Below are positions 42,641 to 50,635 of a DNA stretch of 64,000 nucleotides, one piece after another. Each line of letters starts with the position of its first letter. Position 1 is the stretch's first letter. The stretch is from Streptomyces sp. OR43 (lineage in GTDB: Bacteria; Actinomycetota; Actinomycetes; Streptomycetales; Streptomycetaceae): NCBI RefSeq assembly GCF_008042275.1, contig NZ_RDBK01000043.1, positions 1,524,284 to 1,588,283 of the forward strand, written 5' to 3'. A model generated the notes under the pieces. The model was given only the letters and a program-made list of their open reading frames with translations, had not been told where the DNA came from and made no database searches. The position numbers were made by a program, and so were the translations under genes.

Positions 42641-43867
42641 ATGCAGCAGCAGCACCGCATCATCGTCCTCGGCGCCGGATACTCGGGAGCCATCGCCGCC
42701 GGCCGCCTCGCCAAGCGGCTGCGCCGTGAGGATGTCGCCATCACCCTCGTCAACGCCGAACCCGACTTCGTCGAGCGCGTCCGGCTGCACCAGCTGGCAA
42801 CCGGCCAGGAGCTGGCACCCAGGCCGTTCAGCGAGATGTTCGCGGGCACCGGCGTCGCACTGAAGTACGCGAAGGTGACCGCCGTCGACGCCGACCGCAA
42901 GCAGGTCACGGTCGTGGACACGGACGACGCCGGGACCGGCGCGGAGGAACTTCCGTACGACACCCTCGTCTACGCCCTCGGCAGCGGCTGGAACAGCCAG
43001 GGCGTCCCCGGCACCGCCGAGCACGCCCACGAGATCGCCGGCCGCCCGGGCGCGCTCCGGCTGCGTGAACGCCTCGCCGCCCTGGACGCCGGGCAGCAGG
43101 TCCTCGTCATCGGCGGCGGCCTCACGGGCCTGGAGGCCGCGACCGAGTTCGCCGAGTCCCGCCCGGACCTGGACATCGCCCTCGCCGTCCGCGGCGGCCT
43201 CGGCGACACGTTGTCCCCCAAGGGCCGCGGGCACCTGCGGAAGGTCTTCGGCAAGCTCGGCATCACGGTCCACGAGCACACCGCCGTCACCGAGGTGGCC
43301 GCCGGCTACGTCACGACCGCGGACGGCACGTCCCTCCCCGCCGCCGTCACCGTCTGGACCGCCGGCTTCGCGGTCCACCCGATCGCGCAGGCCTCCGCGC
43401 TGGAGGTTTCCGACACCGGCCAGATCGTGGTCGACGCCACCATGCGCTCGCTGTCGCACCCGGACGTGTACGCCATCGGCGACGCGGCCCTGGTGGCCGG
43501 CCCGGGCGACAAGCCCCTGCGGATGTCGTGCGCCTCGGGCGTCCCCACCGCATGGCAGGCCGCCGACGCCATCGCGGCCCGCCTGACGGGCACGAAGCCG
43601 CCGAAGACCCCGCTCCGCTACTTCAACCAGTGCATCTCGCTGGGCCGCAAGGAAGGCCTCATCCAGTACGTCACGGCCGACGACCGCGCCGTCAGTGCGG
43701 CCCTGACCGGCCGTCTCGCCGCCGTCTACAAGGAGATGGTCTGCAAGGGCGCGGCCTGGGGCGTCGCCCACCCGACCCTCGGCGTCCCGTCCCGCCGCCG
43801 CCCGGTGGTCCGGGCGGGGCAGCAGCCCCAGGTGGCCGCCGCCACCGCCGCCAACGCCGAGGCCTGA
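42641..43867 (+). CDS. FAD/NAD(P)-dependent oxidoreductase (NDH-2-like)
   Basis: The protein has 408 residues with a two-dinucleotide-binding fold: N-terminal 'RIIVLGAGYSGAIAAGRLAKRL' (FAD), 'LVYALGSG', then NAD-binding 'VLVIGGGLTGLEAATEFAES' and FAD-binding 'VYAIGDAALVAGP'. It resembles type II NADH dehydrogenases. It is probably the 'COE' oxidoreductase partner of the ECF41 sigma factor 93 bp upstream. A TGTCAGG at 42579-42585 in the gap resembles the ECF41 -35 element TGTCACA; a CGTC -10 at the right distance is not seen. ATG 42641, GGAGCAGGG upstream. Confidence 0.93.
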   Translation: MQQQHRIIVLGAGYSGAIAAGRLAKRLRREDVAITLVNAEPDFVERVRLHQLATGQELAPRPFSEMFAGTGVALKYAKVTAVDADRKQVTVVDTDDAGTGAEELPYDTLVYALGSGWNSQGVPGTAEHAHEIAGRPGALRLRERLAALDAGQQVLVIGGGLTGLEAATEFAESRPDLDIALAVRGGLGDTLSPKGRGHLRKVFGKLGITVHEHTAVTEVAAGYVTTADGTSLPAAVTVWTAGFAVHPIAQASALEVSDTGQIVVDATMRSLSHPDVYAIGDAALVAGPGDKPLRMSCASGVPTAWQAADAIAARLTGTKPPKTPLRYFNQCISLGRKEGLIQYVTADDRAVSAALTGRLAAVYKEMVCKGAAWGVAHPTLGVPSRRRPVVRAGQQPQVAAATAANAEA

Positions 43868-43906
43868 ACCACGGCGGCACGCAGGGCCCGTGCCGGGCAC
43901 AGCGGC

Positions 43907-44095
43907 TCAGCGCTTCTGTGCCCGGTACCTCTTGAGCAGGGCGGTGATCTGCGCGTAGTCGGCACCCTTGTTCAACGCCGCGAGCAGATCATCGGGGCAG
44001 AGCTCATAGTGGTCACCCCACCAACGGCCGCCCCGGTTGTCCCAGATGCGGTACCCGCCCGGCACCCCTCTGGCCACGTACCGTCGTCGGCTCAT
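43907..44095 (-). CDS. Small basic hypothetical protein
   Basis: The protein has 62 residues: MSRRRYVARGVPGGYRIWDN, then 'RWWGDHYELCPDDLLAALNKG' and a basic C-terminus. It is Trp/Arg-rich and soluble. It resembles small phage- or island-type proteins but no family can be named. It is the first gene of the accessory-looking stretch, convergent with the FAD oxidoreductase. Confidence 0.65.
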   Translation of the reverse strand: MSRRRYVARGVPGGYRIWDNRGGRWWGDHYELCPDDLLAALNKGADYAQITALLKRYRAQKR

Positions 44096-44162
44096 GCCGT
44101 GTCACCGCCCCGCGCGCTTCGCCACGAAAGCACCGTACGGGTCGGCACAGCCGCCAGGAAGA

Positions 44163-44465
44163 TCACTCCGGCACGGGTCCTTCGCCGTGTTCGCGCCGAT
44201 CGCGCCAGGTGGCAACCAAGCGCGCCGCCAGGGCCAGTGCCAGCGCGGCCCCGAGGAGATACATACCAAGGCGTTCCTCGGTCACCGCCGACGACCACAC
44301 CCGCCAGGCCGACGGACTGTGGATCTCGGAACCCGAGCCTCCGTACAGGAACAAGCTGTCTGCCGAGCTGTTCCGGCTGCGCAACCACAGCAGGGCGCCC
44401 ATGACGGCACTGGTTGCGGCGGCCCCATACAAAGCCGCAGCGCTGAGCGGGGTCTGTCTGTTCAT
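44163..44465 (-). CDS. Small two-span membrane protein
   Basis: The protein has 100 residues. Two hydrophobic segments are visible (about 8-26 'AAALYGAAATSAVMGALLWL' and about 67-85 'LGMYLLGAALALALAARL') with a polar loop between and a charged C-terminus. RBS GAGGAAG precedes the ATG. Function unknown. Downstream gene of an HTH protein, 56 bp away, same strand. Confidence 0.7.
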   Translation of the reverse strand: MNRQTPLSAAALYGAAATSAVMGALLWLRSRNSSADSLFLYGGSGSEIHSPSAWRVWSSAVTEERLGMYLLGAALALALAARLVATWRDRREHGEGPVPE

Positions 44466-44521
44466 CAGTTCTTCCTCGTCCTAGCCTTTGTGGTGTGCGG
44501 ATCCTCTCGTCCCCCTGCCCA

Positions 44522-45745
44522 TCACATGAGGGCGGGGTCGTGCCGCGCGTCGATACGAGCACGGCGCACTCCGGTGAACTCGTACAGCAGCACCTCGTCC
44601 ACGAGCCGGTTCGTGTACAGCCGGCGGGCGTCCCGCTCGCCGAGGTTCTCCAGGGCGGCGATCACCAGACCCGGATCGCTTGCGGCGGCCGAGCGCAACT
44701 GGACGACTTCCCCACGGGTCAGCCCTTCGACGCCGTACGCCGGGCTGTCGGCACCCACCACCGCCCACGGCTCCCGTGTATCGGTCACGGAGCGACGGAA
44801 CGCCTCGGGCGGCTCCGTACGCCCATGGGCCACCGGCTCCTCCTGGTCCCGCCCCAGAGCGGCGGTGATCCAGGCCGCCGGACGGACCGGTCGCCATCCG
44901 GCAGCCAGGCCGTGGAGCTCGGCCGCGATGGCGCGGGCGTCGAGGCCCCGGTCGATGAGCGGGCGCAGCGCGTACGCGAGACGGCGCAGCCCTTCGCGCT
45001 GGACCCAGGCGACGAGCGGCCGCACCTGCCGGGCGAGGGCGATGTCCCGGGCGACCTGAAGCGGGGACCTGCGCGAGGTGTAGTTCCCCTTCTCCTCCAC
45101 ATCAGCTGTGGGTACGTGGTGGTGGCGCCCGGAAGAATGGGGTGCACGCCTGCCCGAACTGCGCTGTCCCGCACGCGGGTTATCCACAGGCGGCCGGAGC
45201 CTTGCTTGCACGGCCGTGACCGCACGCTCCCGGCCCGCGCCCGTCACCCCGCACACCCGCGCGCCGTATCCCGTGCCCTCCAGGCGGTGGCCCATCGCCG
45301 CGTCGTACACGGCCGGAATCGTCGCCGCGTAGACCGTCGCCGTGCCCGCGTACCGGCGGCCGGGCAGGTGCAGGTTCCGCTTCGTCCCGTGCCGGCGCCA
45401 GACCAGCGCACCGAGCTCACGTAACACCCGCACGTGCCGTTTCACCGTCGCCACCGAGACCCCGCACCGGGCGGCGGTGCCCTCCAGGTCGTACAGCACG
45501 AAGCCGAGCCGGTAGTCCATCCGCCCGGCCAGATCCCGCGCGACGGCCAGCGTCGTCGCCCCGGCCCGGCGGTGCAGCCCCGCCTCGACGAGCCACACGA
45601 CGGCCCGCAGCCAGGCGCGCGGCCGGGCCTGCCGCGAGGCCGTCGCATCGAGCTCCTGATGGATACGGGGAACGGGGGCCCATGCCGGATCCGGGCATGA
45701 CGGAGAAGCGCAGCACGAAGCCGCGCCGGTGGGGTGGCGCATCAC
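44522..45745 (-). CDS. Winged-helix DNA-binding protein of unknown function
   Basis: The protein has 407 residues. Residues ~70-140 include a winged helix ('GTAARCGVSVATVKRHVRVLRELGALVWRRHGTKRNL'). The rest is helical and Arg-rich ('SPLQVARDIALARQVRPLVAWVQREGLRRLAYALRPLI'), with a Pro/Arg/His-rich linker. Similar single-HTH proteins occur in Streptomyces accessory elements; replication-initiator-like and regulatory roles have both been suggested for such genes, but I cannot choose. It lacks zinc motifs. The start could also be 3 bp downstream (MM). A GGGTGATCACCC palindrome (45890-45901) is 145 bp upstream. Confidence 0.75.
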   Translation of the reverse strand: MMRHPTGAASCCASPSCPDPAWAPVPRIHQELDATASRQARPRAWLRAVVWLVEAGLHRRAGATTLAVARDLAGRMDYRLGFVLYDLEGTAARCGVSVATVKRHVRVLRELGALVWRRHGTKRNLHLPGRRYAGTATVYAATIPAVYDAAMGHRLEGTGYGARVCGVTGAGRERAVTAVQARLRPPVDNPRAGQRSSGRRAPHSSGRHHHVPTADVEEKGNYTSRRSPLQVARDIALARQVRPLVAWVQREGLRRLAYALRPLIDRGLDARAIAAELHGLAAGWRPVRPAAWITAALGRDQEEPVAHGRTEPPEAFRRSVTDTREPWAVVGADSPAYGVEGLTRGEVVQLRSAAASDPGLVIAALENLGERDARRLYTNRLVDEVLLYEFTGVRRARIDARHDPALM

Positions 45746-45947
45746 AGTCCGTGGGGTGTGGGGCGGCTGTCGGGGCCGCGGAAGAGATCTTTTTCCGGAC
45801 GACTCAGGGCATGGGAGTGGTCACCACGCGGGTACCGGACCTACGATCGAGGACGAATCCTTCTCTTCAGGGTGGATTTCGGATCGGCGGGGTGATCACC
45901 CGCTGGTCACTACGGCCGGGCGGTCTCTACACCGCTCGGCCGTTCTG

Positions 45948-46268
45948 CTACTCGGCAGCAGACCCTTGCGCTTCCCGGTCGGCCCGGCGTCGTTGGGCCC
46001 CGCTCTGACCCTTGCCGATCTGCTGGGCCCGGGCCGCGGAGATGTCTCCGAGGAGCTGCCCGATTTCCTTCCATGTCCTGCCTTGTTCCTTCAGGGCGTT
46101 GACACGCTGCTGGCGCAGTTGTCGGAGCGCCGTCTGATAACTGGGCCACTCCTCCAAGGCCCGCGACACGGCCAAGGCGCAAGCCTCGTCGTCCTCGATG
46201 TCCCTGAATGCCGCGATGGCTTCCACCAGGCGATTCACCTCCTGGATCTGCTCAGGGTCATTCACCAT
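45948..46268 (-). CDS. Small HTH (sigma-4-like) protein with its own palindromic operator
   Basis: The protein has 106 residues from the ATG at 46268 (RBS GGAGGGAG, 8 nt). The N-terminal half is helical and acidic. The second half 'QQRVNALKEQGRTWKEIGQLLGDISAARAQQIGKGQ' is a helix-turn-helix like sigma region 4. The C-terminus is basic. It is probably a DNA-binding regulator. An 11-bp inverted repeat overlaps a recognisable promoter (TTGAAT, 18 bp, TACAGT on the minus strand) just upstream, suggesting autoregulation. Confidence 0.8.
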   Translation of the reverse strand: MVNDPEQIQEVNRLVEAIAAFRDIEDDEACALAVSRALEEWPSYQTALRQLRQQRVNALKEQGRTWKEIGQLLGDISAARAQQIGKGQSGAQRRRADREAQGSAAE

Positions 46269-46305
46269 CCCCGCGCTCCCTCCTGCGGCGCGGCCAGCAC
46301 GACTG

Positions 46306-46343
46306 TAAACCCCGGGCTTGACGCGATTCAACCCCGGGGTTTA
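46306..46343 (-). promoter_or_regulatory. Inverted repeat and promoter of the small HTH gene
   Basis: Arms TAAACCCCGGG (46306-46316) and CCCGGGGTTTA (46333-46343) are separated by 16 bp. Read on the minus strand, a -35 TTGAAT and -10 TACAGT with an 18-bp spacer lie within and just beyond the repeat, so a bound dimer would block RNA polymerase. Confidence 0.65.
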
Positions 46344-46388
46344 ACTTCGTTCTCGCGAGGCCCACCAACGGTCCCGTAGCAACAGAAC

Positions 46389-46428
46389 GGCCCCGGCCCG
46401 GAGTTCGCACCTCCGCTCGGCCGGGGCC
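46389..46428 (+). terminator. Two-tier hairpin before the zinc-ribbon gene
   Basis: GGCCCCGGCC / GGCCGGGGCC forms the outer stem and CGGAG / CTCCG the inner stem. It ends 32 bp before the ATG at 46461. It may be a terminator or attenuator in the leader. Confidence 0.5.
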
Positions 46429-46460
46429 AGTCAGAACCTGAGTTCACCAGGAGACCGACC

Positions 46461-46892
46461 ATGCGCCATCCTTCCACCCCGCCCCCTCCACCCGACAGGC
46501 GGCTCGTCACGCTGCCTCCGCTCGTCACGCTCTCCGCGCAGCAGCAGCGCGGCGTGCACTGCGTCTTCTGCGGAACGGCCCTGCACACCGGCGCGGTCCG
46601 CGACCTCGGCCCGCAGCTGGCCGAGGCGCATGGATCGGTGGTCCGCTGGTTCCCGCGCAGCTGCCACTCCTGCCCGAAGGAACGGGCGTTGCCGCTGACG
46701 TGCGACCGCTGCGGCCGGCCGATCGCCGCCGGCGACGAGGAACGCGTAACGATCCACGGAGGGTCCGGGCCGGGCGGCACGCTCACCGTGCACGCGGCGT
46801 ACTGTCCTCCGCCACGGCCGGGCCCGCCGTCTCCCGTCACCCCTCAGAAGCCGGCCATGGACTTGTCGAGCACGCCACCCACGGCACCGTAG
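46461..46892 (+). CDS. Zinc-ribbon hypothetical protein
   Basis: The protein has 143 residues with a Pro-rich N-terminus. Three Cys-x-x-Cys pairs (CVFC, CHSC, CDRC) and a later 'AYCPPP' suggest two zinc ribbons. The tail is Pro/Ser-rich. It resembles small zinc-binding proteins from mobile or accessory Streptomyces loci, but no family can be named. Its 3' end overlaps a minus-strand membrane gene by 49 bp, so one of the two ends may be wrong. A strong hairpin precedes it. Confidence 0.7.
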   Translation: MRHPSTPPPPPDRRLVTLPPLVTLSAQQQRGVHCVFCGTALHTGAVRDLGPQLAEAHGSVVRWFPRSCHSCPKERALPLTCDRCGRPIAAGDEERVTIHGGSGPGGTLTVHAAYCPPPRPGPPSPVTPQKPAMDLSSTPPTAP

Positions 46893-47062
46893 ACGCTGCA
46901 GCGGACCGAATGCCTTGCTCTGCGGCGGAGCCCGAACCCCACAAGGAACGACAGCACGAAGAGCCCGCCGAGGACCAGGGCCACGACCGGGTCGTAGAGG
47001 AAGCACGCCCAGGACGCGACACCGGCCCAGACCAGGAGCGGCAGCAGAGACCCACGCAGCAT
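46844..47062 (-). CDS. Small two-span membrane protein
   Basis: The protein has 72 residues: MLRGSLLPLLVWAGVASWAC, then a second span (VVALVLGGLFVLSFLVGFGL) and a basic C-terminus (RRRARH). The start at the ATG at 47062 has a poor RBS. It overlaps the 3' end of the zinc-ribbon gene. The strong hydrophobic pattern supports a real gene, but moderately. Confidence 0.5.
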   Translation of the reverse strand: MLRGSLLPLLVWAGVASWACFLYDPVVALVLGGLFVLSFLVGFGLRRRARHSVRCSVYGAVGGVLDKSMAGF

Positions 47063-47136
47063 CGCCCAGAACGTGACCCGTTGGGAGCGACCTGCCAGGG
47101 ACGCTGACAGGGACGTAACGTCCCACTTCTGCCCCG

Positions 47137-48355
47137 CTAATCGACCCCCAGGAACTCCGCCAGCGACCGGAGGCCGGCCGGGTGGTTGGGGAGCGCCCAG
47201 AGGTCGCGCACGATGGCCACGGCCAGCGTGTGGTGCTGCATCCACGTCGGCGCCACCCGCCGAAGGGACTCCAGGGTCTTCACCGCTCCGGCCGCGTCCC
47301 CGACGTCCGTGTGGGCCCGTGCCACGTCCAGCAGCAGCCATGTCCGCCAGGACGGCGGCGTGTCCTTGCTCAGCCGCATTCCTTTTGCCAGCGCCAGGGC
47401 ATCCTGCGGATGCCCGTACTGGACGGCCAGCCGAACGCGCTCGATGCGGACCGACGACGGGCTGAAGACGCTGACCATGCGGTTGTCCCCACCGTCGGGC
47501 AGCTTCGCCACGCGGGCGGCTTCCTTCTCCGCCGTCTCCATCATCGCCGCCGCGCGCTCGTAGTCGCCACTCCGTGCGGCGGACGTGGCGGCACTCATGG
47601 TCAGCGCGCCCCACACCTTCAGACCGTCGGCCGTGCCGGTACGGCCTGCTTCGGCCATGTCATCGGCGGTACGGAGCGCGATGGTCAGCGCGTCCTCCAG
47701 GCGTCCTTGCCGCTGATAGGTCCACGCCGTGGAGTTGACGATCATCGGCATAAGCAGGGGATCGGACGACCGCCCTGCGGCGTCTATCGCGCGTTCCAGG
47801 CTGATGAGAGCGAGGTCCGTCTTGCCCATCCGCACGGCGACGTGCCCAGCGAGCTGAAGTGCCTTACCCAGGCACGCGAAACCGGCCCGGCGGTCGTCGT
47901 CGTTGTCACGGCCCGAGGCGGTGACCCCACGAGCATCCGAGATCAATTCCGGCAGCGCCTTCATCACCGTGTCGAACTCGGCGGAGTGATACTGCGTCCA
48001 ACCGTCGGCGATCTGCTCCCGCAAGCGGTCCAACGAGAAGTCGGGCCCCGGCAGTTCTGGCTTCGGTCCCCAGAGCGTCGGCATGATGGCACGCCGCACC
48101 GCTACGAAGCGCGGTCCGTCGCTCTCCCCCGTGGACGCCACAGCGGGGGGGGTCGCCCAGAAGCGTGGTCAGCTCCACACCAAGACCGTTCGCCAGCGCG
48201 TGGAGCGTTGGGAGGCGGGCCGAATGCTTCCGCCCCTGTTCGAGGTGCCGGATCACGTCAACGGACACATCGGACCGCTCAGCCAGCTCTTCCTGTGTCA
48301 GGGAGGCCAGACGGCGCAAGCGGCGCAAGGTCCGTCCGAGGTCTTCGTTTGCCAC
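47137..48355 (-). pseudogene. XRE-HTH and TPR regulator, frameshifted in a run of eight G
   Basis: The N-terminal part in one frame starts at the GTG at 48355: 'ANEDLGRTLRRLRRLASLTQEELAERSDVSVDVIRHLEQGRK', a clean XRE helix-turn-helix. It runs to 'LTTLLGDPP' and then shifts at the G8 run 48145-48152 (C8 on the coding strand). The remainder ('AVASTGESDGPRFVAVRR' onward, 334 residues) continues in the other frame with TPR-like helices ('GALTMSAATSAARSGDYERAAAMM'). With seven bases the frame would be continuous, giving a ~405-residue protein, the usual size for this Streptomyces family. It could be real inactivation, slippage-dependent expression or a sequencing error. Confidence 0.88.
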
Positions 48356-48565
48356 GCTGCCACGGTACGCCCGCCACACCGCGGCAGGGCCGCTGCCGGC
48401 ACCGCCCGCAGCAGTGGGTCACGTCCCGCGATGTGGTGCGGGTGATCACTCGCTGCCGGGCAGGGTGGATCCGTCCGCAACCGGCCGTGTGCAGGCACTT
48501 GCCGGACCAGTGGCGACGAGAAGTCGCGAGCGAAGTAACTCGATTCGTCGATAGCCTGCGTCATC

Positions 48566-49003
48566 ATGATGCGCACCTGGATCCTGCCGACGCTGTTTGC
48601 GCTCTGCGGCTTGCTCGTTGCGACCGGATTGGTGCTCAGTGGGAGTCCCGGCGAAGCCGCAGCACTCCTGCTGATGTTCGTGCTGCTCGCGGGCATGCAC
48701 TCGTCCCTGGTCTTCCCGAGTTCCATGAGTGCGCCGGAGGCACAACGCCGCAGCGCGGTCGACGGGCGGCCGATCGTCTACTGGCGTCCGGGCTGCAAGT
48801 ACTGCCTTCGCCTGCGCTTCCGGTTGGGCCGTCGCGCCCGCCAGTTGCACTGGGTCAACATCTGGCAGGACCCGGATGGAGCGGCAGCGGTGAGGGCAGC
48901 CAACGAGGGCAACGAGACGGTGCCGACCGTCGTCGTGGCCGGCCGGTCACACACCAACCCCGATCCTGCATGGGTGCGCGAGCAACTGCCCTCCTCCGCA
49001 TGA
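48566..49003 (+). CDS. Mycoredoxin/glutaredoxin-like membrane protein
   Basis: The protein has 145 residues. Two N-terminal hydrophobic segments (about 5-25 and 30-48) are followed by a small thioredoxin-fold domain with active site 'YWRPGCKYCLRLRFRL' (C-x-x-C) and 'HWVNIWQDPDGAAAVRAAN', then 'ETVPTVVV' (cis-Pro). Membrane-anchored mycoredoxin-type domains use mycothiol in actinobacteria. The ATG at 48566 is followed by another ATG. Confidence 0.87.
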   Translation: MMRTWILPTLFALCGLLVATGLVLSGSPGEAAALLLMFVLLAGMHSSLVFPSSMSAPEAQRRSAVDGRPIVYWRPGCKYCLRLRFRLGRRARQLHWVNIWQDPDGAAAVRAANEGNETVPTVVVAGRSHTNPDPAWVREQLPSSA

Positions 49004-49278
49004 TCGGGAGCCCACAGGACGGTGAAGGCGTCAGGCAGGCCGTGATCCTTTGAAGGGGGACCGACAACACGGGTCCGTGGGCGCAGTAGACCGTTCGAAG
49101 CCGCCGCTCCCGCCCGAAGAACTGGCGTCTGTACGTCCATCCGGACGAATCTCGGCTGAGGAGCGGCCAGGATTCTTCGGAGTCCGGCGAACCGGGGATG
49201 TCGAGAACGTGCCACCGGCTCCGTCCCAGGAGCATCAGGGGCCGCCACCGGCCGTACAGGGAAGAAGGAGAAGCCAGC

Positions 49279-49719
49279 ATGGCGATTCAGCGGATGGACA
49301 ACGTCGGCATCGTGGTCGAGGACCTGGACGCCGCCGTCGCGTTCTTCGTGGAGCTCGGTATGGAGCTGGAGGGCAGGGCGACGGTCGAGGGCCTCGTCGC
49401 CGACCAGTGCACCGGACTTGACGGCGTCAGCTGCGACATCGCGATGGTCCGGACCCCGGACGGTCACAGCCGGCTCGAACTGGCGAAGTACCGGACCCCC
49501 GCGGCGACCCGCGACGAACCACGCAACCGGCCCCACAACATCATCGGCACCCACCGCGTCATGTTCGCCGTCGACGACCTCGAGGACACGGTCGCCCGCC
49601 TGCGCCCTCACGGCGCCGAACTCGTCGGCGAGATCGCCCGGTTCGAGGACAGCTACCTGCTCTGCTATGTCCGCGGGCCGGAGGGCATCATCGTCGGCCT
49701 GGCCGAGCAGCTGGGCTGA
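49279..49719 (+). CDS. VOC-family (glyoxalase/bleomycin resistance-like) protein
   Basis: The protein has 146 residues with two beta-alpha-beta-beta-beta modules: 'MDNVGIVVEDLDAAVAFFVELGMEL' and 'HRVMFAVDDLEDTVARLRPHG', ending 'YVRGPEGIIVGLAEQLG' with Glu in the metal position. The VOC superfamily covers glyoxalases, dioxygenases and drug-binding proteins; the substrate is unknown. RBS GAAGGAG precedes the start. The 275-bp region upstream (49004-49278) has no gene I can support. Confidence 0.92.
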   Translation: MAIQRMDNVGIVVEDLDAAVAFFVELGMELEGRATVEGLVADQCTGLDGVSCDIAMVRTPDGHSRLELAKYRTPAATRDEPRNRPHNIIGTHRVMFAVDDLEDTVARLRPHGAELVGEIARFEDSYLLCYVRGPEGIIVGLAEQLG

Positions 49720-49747
49720 GCCGGGGCAGTTAGCGGGCGACGCCAAG

Positions 49748-49771
49748 ACCCTCAGGGCTGCTCCTGAGGGC
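49748..49771 (+). terminator. Terminator after the VOC gene
   Basis: CCCTCAGG / CCTGAGGG around a 6-nt loop, 30 bp after the stop codon. It is also placed to serve the convergent lipoprotein gene. Confidence 0.65.
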
Positions 49772-49790
49772 CCTGCGCCTGCCCACCCCG

Positions 49791-50219
49791 TCAGGACGCG
49801 GGACAGAGCGTCTTGCGCAGCCCGATGTTGATGTGGCTGCCATCGTCGTCGGTCAGCGTGATGCCGTCGTAGGAGAACCGCTGCGCGGCCGTGTGGTCCG
49901 TGTTCGCGGCGCCGCCGTCGAGGGCCGCGCACTGGTTGCGGGCCGCGTCGATGGCCTTGTCCTCATCGTGGGTGAGGTTGCCGTTGACGTCCCTCACCGC
50001 CGCGAGGACCGCGTCCCGCGCAGCACCGGTGGGCTCGGGCGGAAGGCCGCTGTCCTTGGTGGCGCCGCTGTCGTCCGCGCCGGTGTCGCTGTCCTCCGCG
50101 CTGCTCGACGCCTCGGGTGCGCTGCTCCTGGTGGCGTCGGCCTTGCTGTCGCTGCTGCAACCGACGACGGCGAAGGCGAGTGCGGCGGCGATGGCCGCGG
50201 TGGTGGTACGGATGCGCAT
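49791..50219 (-). CDS. Secreted lipoprotein
   Basis: The protein has 142 residues from the ATG at 50219 (GGGGGG upstream). The signal peptide MRIRTTTAAIAAALAFAVVG leads to a lipobox VVGC. A Ser/Asp/Ala-rich acidic linker is followed by a ~75-residue domain with two Cys ('RNQCAAL' and 'TLCPAS'). Function unknown. It is flanked by two terminator-like hairpins, so it is a monocistronic gene. Confidence 0.85.
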   Translation of the reverse strand: MRIRTTTAAIAAALAFAVVGCSSDSKADATRSSAPEASSSAEDSDTGADDSGATKDSGLPPEPTGAARDAVLAAVRDVNGNLTHDEDKAIDAARNQCAALDGGAANTDHTAAQRFSYDGITLTDDDGSHINIGLRKTLCPAS

Positions 50220-50404
50220 GGTCCCCCCTGGCGTGATGCACGTACGCACATGGTGGTGCCGGGATGGCACCCGGGCCATGGCGGTGACGGAGCCATGACA
50301 TCCTGCGGACGCTCTTGGAACGATCCGCACGCCCACACGGCCGTCGGCCGGGAGGCGGGCGGACGTCCGGTCCGGCCCGGCACATCGACTGCGACCTCAG
50401 CGGA

Positions 50405-50439
50405 GTGAGGGCTCACTCATTGACGGGGTGAGCCCTCAC
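50405..50439 (-). terminator. Hairpin terminator between the lipoprotein and the small zinc-finger-like gene
   Basis: GTGAGGGCTCAC pairs with GTGAGCCCTCAC around an 11-nt loop. It lies 35 bp beyond the stop of the 50474-50635 gene. Confidence 0.7.
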
Positions 50440-50473
50440 CCCGTCACTGCCATGACGATGCCGAGTAAAGCGC

Positions 50474-50635
50474 TCAGAGGCCGTCCAGCACGTTCCCGAC
50501 CAGGTCAACGACCCGGTACTTCACCTGATGCCACCGGCTGCAGTACCGCTTCGGCCGCCACCAACGGCCCTGTTTGATCGGCCGCCTGCACCATTTGCAC
50601 GGCTTCAGCCGCACCTTGACGTCCAGTCCCCCCAT
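50474..50635 (-). CDS. Small putative zinc-finger protein, 53 residues
   Basis: MGGLDVKVRLKPCKWCRRPI, then 'KQGRWWRPKRYCSRWHQVKYR'. Cys-x-x-Cys plus Cys/His at a spacing of about 14 suggests a tiny zinc-binding domain, as in short FCS-like fingers. Basic. No RBS is evident. Confidence 0.55.
   Translation of the reverse strand: MGGLDVKVRLKPCKWCRRPIKQGRWWRPKRYCSRWHQVKYRVVDLVGNVLDGL

Noticed and set aside
45729..46379. Plus-strand frame across the small HTH gene
   Set aside because: The minus-strand HTH gene has a strong RBS and a matching promoter; the plus frame has neither.
48855..49280. Minus-strand frames in the 275-bp gap before the VOC gene
   Set aside because: No start signal or family; they overlap the mycoredoxin-like gene.
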